From NCBI RefSeq assembly GCF_014649395.1, contig NZ_BMSY01000007.1, positions 124,001 through 188,000 on the forward strand: 64,000 nt of DNA. The letters run 5' to 3'. A program made the translations under genes and the position numbers. Below are positions 34,255-42,963 of the stretch, piece by piece (positions within the stretch are counted from its first letter, which is position 1; every line of letters begins with the position of its first letter). The notes beneath the pieces were generated by a model. The model was given only the letters and a program-made list of their open reading frames with translations. It did no database searches and was not told the origin of the DNA. The DNA comes from Streptomyces aureoverticillatus (GTDB lineage: Bacteria; Actinomycetota; Actinomycetes; Streptomycetales; Streptomycetaceae).

Positions 34255-37149
34255 TCAGGCCACCTCGGGCGGCTGCGGGCGCAGCAGGGTGCGCAGGCGC
34301 GTCGTACGCTCCTTGGCCGGCCGTTCGGCCACCGCCTGGGGCAGGGACTGGGCGACGCCCTGGACCACCGACAGGTGGCGCTCGGCGCGGCTGAACGCGG
34401 TGTAGACCCACGGCCTGGTCAGGGCGTTCGCTGCGTCGCCGGGCAGGACCACCACTGCGGCGGGCCAGCGACGGCCCGCGGCCTGGTGCGCGGTGACCGC
34501 CCAGGCGTGCCGCACGGCCTGCTCCACGCGCTCCTTCGGTACGACCACCGGCGTGCCCTCGCACTCCAGGCGCAGGCCCTGTGCGTCGGCGCCGACGACC
34601 CGGCCGAGCGCGGTGCGGCCCGGCACCGGGGCGTACGCGACACGGTCGCCGGGGTCGAAGCCGCCGAAGCGGCCCGGGCCCGGGTTCAGCCGCTCCTTCA
34701 GCGCCGCGTTCAGCGCGCGCGTGCCCGCCGCGCCGCCGTGGCCCGGCGTGATGACCTGCGTCTGCCCGGCGGGCACCCCGATGGCGCGGGGCACCGAGTC
34801 CGCGACGAGCTGCACCGTGCGGTGGATCGCGTCGGCCGCGTCCCGCACCGGGACGATCACGACCTCCTTGCCCGGTGCCTCGACCTGGGTCAGCTCACCG
34901 ATGCCGATGCCGGAGACCAGCTCGCCGATGGGGCCGGGGTCCGGCGTGCGCGAGACGACCTGCGGGCAGCAGCGGGCCGCGACCAGGTCCGCGAAGACCC
35001 GGCCTGGTCCCGCCGACCACAGCACGCCGGGGTCGCCGCTGAGCACGAGCCGGGCGCCGTCCGGCAGCGACTCGACCAGCATCGCGGCGGTCTCCACGTC
35101 GAGCTGCGGCGCGTCCAGGACCACGAGCAGGTCGACGGCGAGCGCGCCGTCCGCGTCGCGCCCCGGCCCCTGCCGCCCGGACAGCAGGCCCGCCACGGTC
35201 ACGGCGACGGCCGTGTCGTCGGAGGGGGGCGTGGCGCCGGCCGAGTGTGCGACGGTCCCGTCGGCCGGGCCGGCGTCAGTGGGCCCACCGGGGCGGTCGG
35301 CCGCCGTGCCGGTGGGGCCGGCCGGTCCGCCGGGGGTTCCCTGGTCCGCGTGCCCGGCGGCTCGGGCGTCCGGACCGGGACCGCTCTGGCGGGCGGCATG
35401 TCCGGGGGCCGCCATCGCACCGTCGGCGGCGCCGCCCAGACGGCCCGCCAGCCTCCGCTGCCCGTCGGCGCTGTGCGTCGCCACGCACACCCGCAGGCCG
35501 AGGGCACGCGCCGCCGCCACCAGCGCGGCGGGCTCGGCGCGGGCCGCCTCGCCGCCCGTGTGCAGCACGAGGCCGTGGCCCGCCACCGCGCGGATCAGGT
35601 CCGCGGCGGAGCCGGAGGCGCGGCCCGCCGCGGATTCCCAGTCGGCGGCCGACGGGACCGAACCGTCCTCCTGGCCGTCCCTCGGCAGCGAGTTCATGAC
35701 CCGGGCGAGGCCGTCGGCCAGGCTCTCCTCCGCCAGGGCATACCGCTCAAGGCCGACCAGGACACGGACCGGAGCCGCAGCCTCCGGGGCGTCCCGGGCG
35801 TCCTCACCGGCCGGGGCGGGCGGCGCGGGGGCGGCCCCCGGCACGTCGTCCAACGCGTCCTGGAAGACCAGTACGTCGCCGTCCGCGATGGCCTCCTGCA
35901 CCGCGTCGTCCGGCTCCGGAACGCCGCGCTGCCCCAGCGCCGCGGTGAGCGCCGCCGATTCGAGCGCCGTGTGACCGGCGAGGGCGGCCTGCTCCAACAG
36001 CCACACGGTGAGCGCGCTGCCCCGGCGCTCGTCCCCGGGACCGCAGTCCGGGCCGAGGAGCGCCCGCGCGAATCCGTCCGCCTGCTCGGGCCGCACCCCG
36101 GCTACGCGCAGCAACTGCCAGGGGTCGGCGCGCAGTCGGTCGTCCGCGCCCTCGCCGAGCACGGCCGCGGCCCGGGCCGCGAGCGCGGCGGGCGCACCGC
36201 CCTCGGCCAGCACGGCCGCCACCGCTTCGGTGGTCTCCTGCGTGGGTTCGGCCGCGCCGACCGGGGCTTCGGGCGCGGGGCGGCGCACCGGCTCGGGGGC
36301 GGGGGCCGGCCTGCGCGGTGCGACCGGCTCGGTCTCGCGGAACGCGGAGGCGGCGGGCTTCTCCCCGCTCTCCACGGCCCGCACCGCCGCCAGCAGGTCC
36401 GCCGCCGTCCCCTGAAGCTTCGTGCCCGCTTCGAGGGGGCCCTTCTTGGCGGCCTTGCGCCGCTCGATCCGCTCACGCAACTCCCGCTGAGCGGCAAGCT
36501 CGGCCTCGGCCTCGGACGGCCCGCCACTCGCGTCACCCTCTGCGTCGGCCGTGGTGCCAGCTTCTACGTCGGCCGCGGTGCCGCCTTCTGTGTCGGCCGC
36601 AGTGTCAGAGTGCGCGTCGGCCGCAGCGCCGCTGTCTGTGTCGCCTGCAGCGCCGCCTTCCGCGTCGGCCGAAGCGCCATTGTCCGTGTCGGCTGCGTTG
36701 CCGCCTTCCCCAGCGCCGGCGTCCGCGTCGGTCGCACCGCCGTTCGTCCCGGGTGCCCCCTGCCCCGCGGTCTCGGCGCCGCCCGCGTCTGCGTCTCCCG
36801 CCGTCCCAGTCACCTCGGCCTCGGCCTGCCCCGGCGCTTCGGCGCCGCTCTCGTCGGTGTCGGCCGCGGCCTCAGCAGCCCCAGGTGCCCCCTGCCCCGC
36901 CACCGCGGGCGAGCCCTGCGCGGTTTCGGCGTCACCCTCGTCCCCGCCGCGCCCCAGAGCCTCGGCGTCGCCCCCAACGCCCCCCTCCGAGCCGCCCCCG
37001 GCTCCGGTCTCCGGCGTGGCCCCGCCGGCCCGTTCGGCCTCCTCGGCCGGCGCGCCCGCGGCTCCCGGCGCGTCATCGGCGTCGGGGCCCGGCCCGGCCT
37101 CCGGGGCCTCGGGCTCGGCGACCTCCGCGGCAGCGGACTCCGTACTCAC
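34255..37149 (-). CDS. RecD2-like superfamily 1 helicase relative with degenerate P-loop and long acidic N-terminus
   Basis: GTG 37149 opens a 964-aa protein. Residues 1-230 are Ala/Gly/Asp/Glu low-complexity. A helix-hairpin-helix-like region (LRADPWQLLRVAGVRPEQADGFARALLG in pieces) resembles RecD2. The expected P-loop position (about 525-540) reads GHGLVLHTGGEAARAE, without G-K-T/S. The Walker B position (about 668-678) reads LLVVLDAPQLD instead of V-D-E-A. Motif III-like LVLSGDPGVLWSAGPG, motif V-like AVTAHQAAGRRWPAAVVVLP and motif VI-like VYTAFSRAERHL remain. Helicase activity is therefore doubtful. It overlaps the upstream aldo/keto reductase by 4 bp (GTGA). Confidence 0.8.
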   Translation of the reverse strand: MSTESAAAEVAEPEAPEAGPGPDADDAPGAAGAPAEEAERAGGATPETGAGGGSEGGVGGDAEALGRGGDEGDAETAQGSPAVAGQGAPGAAEAAADTDESGAEAPGQAEAEVTGTAGDADAGGAETAGQGAPGTNGGATDADAGAGEGGNAADTDNGASADAEGGAAGDTDSGAAADAHSDTAADTEGGTAADVEAGTTADAEGDASGGPSEAEAELAAQRELRERIERRKAAKKGPLEAGTKLQGTAADLLAAVRAVESGEKPAASAFRETEPVAPRRPAPAPEPVRRPAPEAPVGAAEPTQETTEAVAAVLAEGGAPAALAARAAAVLGEGADDRLRADPWQLLRVAGVRPEQADGFARALLGPDCGPGDERRGSALTVWLLEQAALAGHTALESAALTAALGQRGVPEPDDAVQEAIADGDVLVFQDALDDVPGAAPAPPAPAGEDARDAPEAAAPVRVLVGLERYALAEESLADGLARVMNSLPRDGQEDGSVPSAADWESAAGRASGSAADLIRAVAGHGLVLHTGGEAARAEPAALVAAARALGLRVCVATHSADGQRRLAGRLGGAADGAMAAPGHAARQSGPGPDARAAGHADQGTPGGPAGPTGTAADRPGGPTDAGPADGTVAHSAGATPPSDDTAVAVTVAGLLSGRQGPGRDADGALAVDLLVVLDAPQLDVETAAMLVESLPDGARLVLSGDPGVLWSAGPGRVFADLVAARCCPQVVSRTPDPGPIGELVSGIGIGELTQVEAPGKEVVIVPVRDAADAIHRTVQLVADSVPRAIGVPAGQTQVITPGHGGAAGTRALNAALKERLNPGPGRFGGFDPGDRVAYAPVPGRTALGRVVGADAQGLRLECEGTPVVVPKERVEQAVRHAWAVTAHQAAGRRWPAAVVVLPGDAANALTRPWVYTAFSRAERHLSVVQGVAQSLPQAVAERPAKERTTRLRTLLRPQPPEVA

Positions 37150-38126
37150 AGCGTGCTCCAGTCCTGGTCTGGGTAGCGGTGCACGGGCGCCGACACGTCG
37201 TCGAGCGCCTGGCAGATCTCGTCAGGAAGACTAAGGGTCTCCACTGACAACGCGGCCGTGAGCTGCTGCGCGTTGCGCGCGCCGATGATCGGGGCCGTCA
37301 CGCCGGGGCGGTCGCGCACCCAGGCGAGCGCCACCTGGAGGGGTGTGACCGCGAGGCCGTCCGCCGCTATCGCCACGGCGTCCACGACCCGGCTCGCCGC
37401 ATCGTCGAGATACGGCGCGACGAAGGGGGCGAACTGCTCGGAGGCGCCGCGCGAGTCGGCCGGGGTCGCGTTCCGGTACTTGCCGGTGAGGACGCCGCGG
37501 CCGAGGGGGGAGGACGGCAGCAGGCCCACGCCCAGGTCGACGGCGGCGGGCAGCACTTCGCGCTCGACGCCGCGCTGGAGCAGGGAGTACTCCATCTGTG
37601 TGCCGGCGATGCGGGTGCGGGTGCCGGCGGCGGCGAGCTGCCAGGTCGCGGCCTTGGCGAGCTGCCAGCCGCTGAAGTTGGAGACGCCCGCATAGCGCGC
37701 GCGGCCGCTGCTGACCGCGATGTCCAGGGCCTGGAGGGTCTCCTCCAGGGGCGTCTCGAGGTCGAAGGCGTGGATCTGCCACAGGTCCACGTGGTCCGTG
37801 CCGAGGCGGGCCAGGGAGGCGTCGAGGGCGGACAGCAGATGGCCGCGCGAGCAGTCGAAGCGGCGGTCGGGGTCGGGCACGCTGCCCGCCTTCGTCGCGA
37901 TGACCAGATCGCGCCGCGGCACGAGGCGTTCGACGAGCCGGCCGAGGAGATATTCGGCCTCCCCGTCGCCGTACACATCGGCCGTGTCCACGAGGGTGCC
38001 GCCCGCCTCCCAGAAGACCTTCAACAGGTCGGCGGCGTCGTTCTCGTCCATGTGTCCCCATGTGAGGGTGCCGAGTCCGATCCGGGACACACGCAGACCT
38101 GTTCGGCCGAGATGCCTCTGCTCCAT
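37146..38126 (-). CDS. Aldo/keto reductase
   Basis: The start at ATG 38126 gives MEQRHLGRTGLRVSRIGLGT, the standard family N-terminus; a longer in-frame start at 38252 is unlikely. Catalytic Asp/Tyr are in VDTADVYGDGEAE, Lys in VIATKAGS, and His in VDLWQIHAFD. The NADPH pocket is formed by LPSSPLGRGVLTGKY and APIIGARNAQQL. 326 aa. TAATCT lies 7 bp upstream of ATG without an SD, again suggesting a leaderless transcript. The end overlaps the helicase-like gene. Substrate unknown. Confidence 0.88.
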   Translation of the reverse strand: MEQRHLGRTGLRVSRIGLGTLTWGHMDENDAADLLKVFWEAGGTLVDTADVYGDGEAEYLLGRLVERLVPRRDLVIATKAGSVPDPDRRFDCSRGHLLSALDASLARLGTDHVDLWQIHAFDLETPLEETLQALDIAVSSGRARYAGVSNFSGWQLAKAATWQLAAAGTRTRIAGTQMEYSLLQRGVEREVLPAAVDLGVGLLPSSPLGRGVLTGKYRNATPADSRGASEQFAPFVAPYLDDAASRVVDAVAIAADGLAVTPLQVALAWVRDRPGVTAPIIGARNAQQLTAALSVETLSLPDEICQALDDVSAPVHRYPDQDWSTL

Positions 38127-38167
38127 GGCGGCGAGATTACTGGCCATGCCTGAGGGCCGGGCGCACG

Positions 38168-38194
38168 TGTGGACAAAGCAGCGACTGTGGACAA
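38168..38194. promoter_or_regulatory. Two perfect DnaA boxes in a divergent promoter region
   Basis: TGTGGACAA occurs at 38168-38176 and again at 38186-38194, 18 bp apart and in the same orientation. Both are the exact complement of TTGTCCACA, the preferred Streptomyces DnaA box. They lie between the aldo/keto reductase start (38126) and the LLM gene (38336). Confidence 0.65.
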
Positions 38195-38335
38195 CTCGGC
38201 GACCCGTACGGGGAATCGACACCTGCCCCGCGCACGGGGTCCCGCCCGGCACGACAGCCGCCCCTGACGGATCGCGCGCCCGCGCGCTACAGTCCCGGGC
38301 ACAGGCACGTTACTCATGAGTAAGGGGATTCGGCC

Positions 38336-39397
38336 ATGCAGCTCGGGATCAACCTCGGCTACTGGGGCGCCGGGATGGACGCGGACAATCTCGCCGTCGC
38401 GAAGGAGGCCGACAAGCTGGGCTACGCGGTCTGCTGGGCGGCCGAGGCCTATGGCTCGGACGCGGCCACGGTGCTCGCGTGGGTGGCGTCCCGGACCGAG
38501 CGGATCGACATCGGTTCGGCGATCTTCCAGATCCCCGCGCGCCAGCCCGCGATGACCGCGATGACGGCGGCCACCCTCGACTCGCTGTCCGGCGGGCGGT
38601 TCCGGCTCGGGCTCGGCGTCTCCGGGCCGCAGGTCTCCGAGGGCTGGTACGGCGTCAAGTTCGACAAGCCGCTCGCCCGCACCCGGGAGTACGTCGAGAT
38701 CGTACGCAAGGCCTTGGCCCGTGAGCGCCTGAGTTACGAGGGCGAGCACTGGACGCTGCCGCTGCCGGGCGGTCCGGGCAAGCCGATCAAGCTGACCGTG
38801 CACCCGCAGCGCGAGCACATCCCGGTGTACGTCGCCGCGATCGGGCCGAAGAACCTGGAGCAGACCGGCGAGATCGCCGACGGCGCGCTGCTGATCTTCC
38901 CGGCCGCCGAGCACCTGGAGGAGACCGCGCTGAGGCATCTGCGCGCCGGGCGCGAGAAGGCCGGAAAGACCATGGAGGGCTTCGACGTCGTGCCGACGCT
39001 GCCGCTCGCCCTCGGCAAGGACGGGGCCGGCGACATCGACGCGCTCGCCGACATGTTCCGGCCCTACACGGCGCTGTACGTCGGCGGCATGGGCAGCCGG
39101 AAGCAGAACTTCTACAACCAGCTCGCACAGCGCATGGGGTACGAGAAGGAGGCCGCCGAGATCCAGGACAAGTACCTGTCCGGCGACAAGGACGGCGCGG
39201 CCGCCGCCGTACCGCGCTCCCTGATCGACTCCACGACCCTGCTCGGCTCCGTGGACCGCATCGCGGACCGGATGCGGGCGTACGCGGAGGCAGGTGTCAC
39301 CACGCTCACGCTGGCGCCCGCGGGCTTCACGCTGGAGGAGCGGCTCGCCTCGCTGCGGGCGGGCACCGAGGCCCTGGAGCGCGCCGGTCTCGGATGA
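38336..39397 (+). CDS. LLM-class F420-dependent oxidoreductase
   Basis: This 353-aa TIM-barrel protein starts MQLGINLGYWGAGMDADNLAV. Family segments include EADKLGYAVCWAAEAYGSDA, IGSAIFQIPARQPAMTAMTA, LDSLSGGRFRLGLGVSGPQV, EGWYGVKFDKPLARTREYVE and PVYVAAIGPKNLEQTGEIAD. It uses F420 (or FMN) and transfers hydride to an unknown substrate in the cytosol. RBS agtaagggg precedes the ATG. Confidence 0.9.
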   Translation: MQLGINLGYWGAGMDADNLAVAKEADKLGYAVCWAAEAYGSDAATVLAWVASRTERIDIGSAIFQIPARQPAMTAMTAATLDSLSGGRFRLGLGVSGPQVSEGWYGVKFDKPLARTREYVEIVRKALARERLSYEGEHWTLPLPGGPGKPIKLTVHPQREHIPVYVAAIGPKNLEQTGEIADGALLIFPAAEHLEETALRHLRAGREKAGKTMEGFDVVPTLPLALGKDGAGDIDALADMFRPYTALYVGGMGSRKQNFYNQLAQRMGYEKEAAEIQDKYLSGDKDGAAAAVPRSLIDSTTLLGSVDRIADRMRAYAEAGVTTLTLAPAGFTLEERLASLRAGTEALERAGLG

Positions 39398-39730
39398 CGC
39401 GAGCTCCGCGCGCGATCGACGGCGCACGACGGCGCGCGACGACTGAGCGCGCCTGGCGGGCAGAGCGGCCGCCGCGGAAGTTCCGCGGCCGTGGTGGGGG
39501 CTCGGGGGGTCTTCCCCGCCACGGCCGTCACGGAGCACAACGCCCCGAGGCCCCCTCCGGTTACGGCCGTCCGTGCGCCGTGGTCGGGGGGGCGCGCGGC
39601 CTCGTTCGGCCGTCCGCTTCCTCCATTCGGCTGAGCTGTCGTGTACACCTGTTGCCTGATGTCGCGCTGACCATTTGACTCGTTCTTTGCGGAAGTCTGT
39701 GTGGTCAGTGACGGCATGGAGGTGCCTGCG
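39398..39730. other. Gene-free 330-bp spacer with hairpin and promoter-like element
   Basis: A perfect palindrome CCGCGGAA-G-TTCCGCGG (39472-39488) suits a terminator for the LLM gene. Further right, TTGACT at about 39675 could be a -35 for the ferritin-like gene. No credible CDS seen. Confidence 0.45.
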
Positions 39731-40519
39731 ATGCTTTCGGCCAGGAGTCTCTTCCAGGAGATCCTCGACAACGACGAGTCGTTCCGGCTGTTCTGCTCCA
39801 TCGCGGCGAGCGGGGAGTCCCAGGGCGGCTGGGAGAACGGGCGCATCGCCGCGCTCGTCCCCGACAGCCGGCGCGAGCTGGCGCCCAAGATCACCCGACA
39901 CGGCGCCGACGAGGACAAGCACGGGCGGATCTTCAACGCGCTCCTGAAGAAGCGCGGTCTGGAGCCGGTCGAAGTGCCGTACGAGACCGACTACACGATG
40001 CTGCTCGAAAAGCACGGCATCGGCCTCGCGCACGAGAAGCTCCGCGCCGACGAGCCGCTCACCGAGCAGGACATCATCACGTACCTGTCGCACAGCCGCG
40101 TCACCGAACAGCGCGCCGCCGACCAGATGGTCATGCTGCGCAAGTACTTCGGGGACCACCCGGAGGTCGGCAAGGCCGTGAACATGATCTCGAACGACGA
40201 GGACAACCACCTGGCGTACTGCCACGAGGAGCTGCTGCGCCTCGCGCACGCCGGACACGGCCGCACCATCCAGCGCACCCTGCGCGAGTGCGCGCACGTC
40301 GAGATCGGCGTCTACCGCGACGTCAGCCTCGCCGTCATGGAGCGCATGGGCCGCATCCTGCGCTGGCCCCCGACCAAGTCCAGAGTTCTCGCGGCGGGCA
40401 TCCACGCGATGTACGCGTACGAACGCGCCGGCGGCTGGCGGCGGATGGTGTCCCTGAAGATGCCCGAGCGGCGCGACGCGCTGGGCGGACCCGCCACGTC
40501 GGCCCCCGAGTTCGCCTGA
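39731..40519 (+). CDS. Ferritin-like domain protein (diiron-type helical bundle)
   Basis: ATG 39731 is chosen because ggaggtg stands exactly 6 bp before it; ATG 39716 and GTG 39701 lie further upstream without one. The 262-aa helical protein carries candidate metal ligands in RHGADEDKHGRIF, SRVTEQRAADQM and SNDEDNHLAYCHEELL, spaced as E/D-x-x-H pairs on helices. The C-terminal half ends in basic segments (RWPPTKSRV, RRMVSLKMPERRDA). The family is widespread in actinobacteria; role (oxidation or metal storage) unproven. Confidence 0.78.
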   Translation: MLSARSLFQEILDNDESFRLFCSIAASGESQGGWENGRIAALVPDSRRELAPKITRHGADEDKHGRIFNALLKKRGLEPVEVPYETDYTMLLEKHGIGLAHEKLRADEPLTEQDIITYLSHSRVTEQRAADQMVMLRKYFGDHPEVGKAVNMISNDEDNHLAYCHEELLRLAHAGHGRTIQRTLRECAHVEIGVYRDVSLAVMERMGRILRWPPTKSRVLAAGIHAMYAYERAGGWRRMVSLKMPERRDALGGPATSAPEFA

Positions 40520-40557
40520 TCTCACCCGAGGCCGCCTGAGTCCGCCCGAGGACGGGC

Positions 40558-41565
40558 CTACATCCACCCGCGGTGCTTGAACAGCCGGAACAGGCCGATC
40601 TCCAGGGCGACCATCAGCAGGATCACCGCCGGATACGTCCACCGCCAGTGCAGTTCCGGCATGTGGTCGAAGTTCATGCCGTAGATGCCCGCGATCATCG
40701 TCGGCACCGCGGCCATGGCCGCCCACGCGGAGATCTTCCGCATGTCGTCGTTCTGCCGCACGCTCATCTGCGCCAGATGCGCCGACAGGATGTCCGTGAC
40801 CAGCCGGTCCAGGCCCTCCACGGACTCGTTCACCCGCGTGAGGTGGTCGCTGACGTCCCGCAGATAGGGCTGCGCCGACTCGTTCACGAACGGCACGCCA
40901 CGGCCGAAGGGGCCCACGCCCGCGAGGCGCGCGACGGGCATCGCGAGCGGCCCGGAGGCGCGCCGGAACTCCAGGATCTGGCGCTTGAACCGGTAGATGC
41001 GCGAGGCGGTGGTGCGCGTGCCGCCGCCACCCGGCGAGAAGACCTCCGCCTCCAGGACCTCCAGGTCCGTCTGCAGCTCGGCGGCGACCTCCAGGTAGTG
41101 GTCGACCACGGCGTCGGCGATGGAGTAGAGCACCGCCGTCGGCCCGTGTTCGAGCACCTCGGGCTCCGCCTCCAGACGGTGGCGTACGGCACCGAGCGGC
41201 GCGCCCTCGCCGTGGCGGACGGTCACCACGAAGGATTCGCCCATGAAGATCATGAGTTCGCCGGACGTGACGGAGTCGCTGTCCGGCTCGTACACCACCG
41301 GCTTCAGGACCACGAAGAGCGAGTCGTCGTAGACCTCCAGCTTGGGCCGCTGATGGGCCTTCAAGGCGTCCTCGACGGCCAGCGGATGCAGCGAGAACTC
41401 CTCGGTGACCAGGTCGAACTCGTCCTCCGTCGGCTCGTGCAGACCGATCCAGACGAACGCGTCACCGATCGCGCGCGCCTCGTCGAGGGCGTCGGAGAAG
41501 TCCGCGGGACCCTCGACGCGCACCCCGTGCCGGTAGATGGCGCAGTCCACGATCACCTTGCGCAT
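40558..41565 (-). CDS. corA: CorA-family Mg2+/Co2+ transporter
   Basis: The start at ATG 41565 (MRKVIVDCAIYRHGVRV) has ggaag upstream. The cytosolic domain contains FVWIGLHEPTEDEFDLV and HPLAVEDALKAHQRPKLEVY, typical of the CorA N-domain. The long helix is followed by two C-terminal TMs with the signature YGMN between (AGIYGMNFDHMPELHW), and a basic C-terminus (FKHRGWM). It forms a pentameric Mg2+ channel. I see no M-box-like leader upstream, where only 53 bp separate it from the divergent phosphatase gene. Confidence 0.93.
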   Translation of the reverse strand: MRKVIVDCAIYRHGVRVEGPADFSDALDEARAIGDAFVWIGLHEPTEDEFDLVTEEFSLHPLAVEDALKAHQRPKLEVYDDSLFVVLKPVVYEPDSDSVTSGELMIFMGESFVVTVRHGEGAPLGAVRHRLEAEPEVLEHGPTAVLYSIADAVVDHYLEVAAELQTDLEVLEAEVFSPGGGGTRTTASRIYRFKRQILEFRRASGPLAMPVARLAGVGPFGRGVPFVNESAQPYLRDVSDHLTRVNESVEGLDRLVTDILSAHLAQMSVRQNDDMRKISAWAAMAAVPTMIAGIYGMNFDHMPELHWRWTYPAVILLMVALEIGLFRLFKHRGWM

Positions 41566-41618
41566 TCTTCCGAACCTTCCCTGCGGGCGCACCCGGTCTG
41601 CGGCTTAGGCTGGCCCGC

Positions 41619-42305
41619 ATGCCCACGCTGATCCTTGTGCGCCACGGACGCTCGACCGCCAACACCGCGGGACTGCTCGCCGGCTGGACGCCGGGCGTCG
41701 GCCTCGACGAGCGCGGCTCGGAGCAGGCCGCCGCGCTGCCCGGACGGCTCGCCGCGCTGCCCCTCGCCGCCCTCGTCACCAGCCCGCTCCAGCGCTGCCA
41801 GGAGACCCTGGCGCCGCTGCTCGAGGCCCGGCCGGGAGTGCCGGTCCACGCCGACGAGCGCATCGGCGAATGCCACTACGGGGACTGGTCGGGCCGCAAA
41901 CTCGCCGAGCTCGCGGACGAACCCCTGATGGAGGTCGTCCAGCAGCACCCCTCGGCGGCCGCGTTCCCGGGCGGCGAGTCCCTGCGGGCCATGCAGACAC
42001 GGGCCGCGGAGGCGGTACGCGAGTGGAACGCGCGCGTGGAGCGCGATCACGGCCCCGACGCCGTCTACCTGATGTGCTCCCACGGCGACATCATCAAGTC
42101 CCTTGTCGCGGACGCCATCGGACTGCACCTCGACCTCTTCCAGCGCATCTCCGTAGAGCCCTGTTCCGTCACGGCGATCCGCTACACACGGCTGCGCCCC
42201 TACCTCGTACGCCTCGGAGACACCGGCGACTTCGGGTCGCTGGCCCCGCGCGAGGCGCCCGCGGGCGACGATGCTCAGGTGGGGGGCGATGCGGGCGCAC
42301 CGTGA
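41619..42305 (+). CDS. Histidine phosphatase family protein (MSMEG_4193-like)
   Basis: MPTLILVRHGRSTANTAGLL carries the phosphorylated His in RHG. The second half has LVTSPLQRCQETLAPLL (Arg), ERIGECHYGDWSG and YLMCSHGDIIKSLVADA (second catalytic His). 228 aa. TAGGCT ends 7 bp before the ATG, with no SD, so translation may be leaderless. It is first of four co-oriented genes ending with mshC; its neighbours recur together in actinobacteria. Substrate unknown. Confidence 0.9.
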   Translation: MPTLILVRHGRSTANTAGLLAGWTPGVGLDERGSEQAAALPGRLAALPLAALVTSPLQRCQETLAPLLEARPGVPVHADERIGECHYGDWSGRKLAELADEPLMEVVQQHPSAAAFPGGESLRAMQTRAAEAVREWNARVERDHGPDAVYLMCSHGDIIKSLVADAIGLHLDLFQRISVEPCSVTAIRYTRLRPYLVRLGDTGDFGSLAPREAPAGDDAQVGGDAGAP

Positions 42306-42372
42306 TCGTCGGCCGCAGTAGGGTGCAGTCGTCGCGTGAAGTACATGCAGTCGATTCCAATGGAGACAGGAC

Positions 42373-42963
42373 GTGTCCCGTCAGGTGTTCCTCTATGACC
42401 CGCCGGAACGCTTCGTGGCCGGAACAGTCGGGCTCCCCGGACGGCGTACCTTCTTCCTGCAGGCTTCCGCCGGGGTCAGGGTGACCAGCGTCGCCCTGGA
42501 GAAGACACAGGTGGCCGCGCTCGCCGAGCGGATGGAGGAGCTGCTCGACGAGGTCGTGCGGCGCAGCGGCGGCAGCGCGGCGGTGCCCGCCGTCGCCCCC
42601 TCCGAGATCACCGACAGCGCGCCGCTCGTCTCGCCCGTCGAGGAGGAGTTCCGGGTCGGCACGATGGCGCTCGCGTGGGACGGCGAGGAGGAGCGCATGA
42701 TCGTCGAGGCGCAGGCCCTCGTCGAGCTGGACGCCGACTCCGAGGAGGACCTCGCGGAGGCCGAGGAAAGGCTCCTGCAGGACGAGGAGAACGGTCCGCC
42801 GATGCTGCGCGTACGGCTCACCGGGGCCCAGGCCAGGGCCTTCGCCAAGCGCGCCCTCGACGTCGTGAACGCGGGCCGGCCGCCGTGCCCGCTGTGCAGC
42901 CTGCCGCTCGACCCGGAAGGACACGTATGCCCGCGCCAGAACGGATACCGGCGGGGAGCCTGA
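42373..42963 (+). CDS. DUF3090 family protein
   Basis: GTG 42373 follows ggagacaggac. The 196-aa protein begins MSRQVFLYDPPERFVAGTVG, with LPGRRTFFLQASAGVRVTSVAL and ALEKTQVAALAERM. It ends with a Cys4 zinc-knuckle-like segment, RPPCPLCSLPLDPEGHVCPRQNGYRR. The family is actinobacterial and uncharacterised. Its last 37 bp overlap the start of the next gene, indicating tight coupling. Confidence 0.9.
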   Translation: MSRQVFLYDPPERFVAGTVGLPGRRTFFLQASAGVRVTSVALEKTQVAALAERMEELLDEVVRRSGGSAAVPAVAPSEITDSAPLVSPVEEEFRVGTMALAWDGEEERMIVEAQALVELDADSEEDLAEAEERLLQDEENGPPMLRVRLTGAQARAFAKRALDVVNAGRPPCPLCSLPLDPEGHVCPRQNGYRRGA

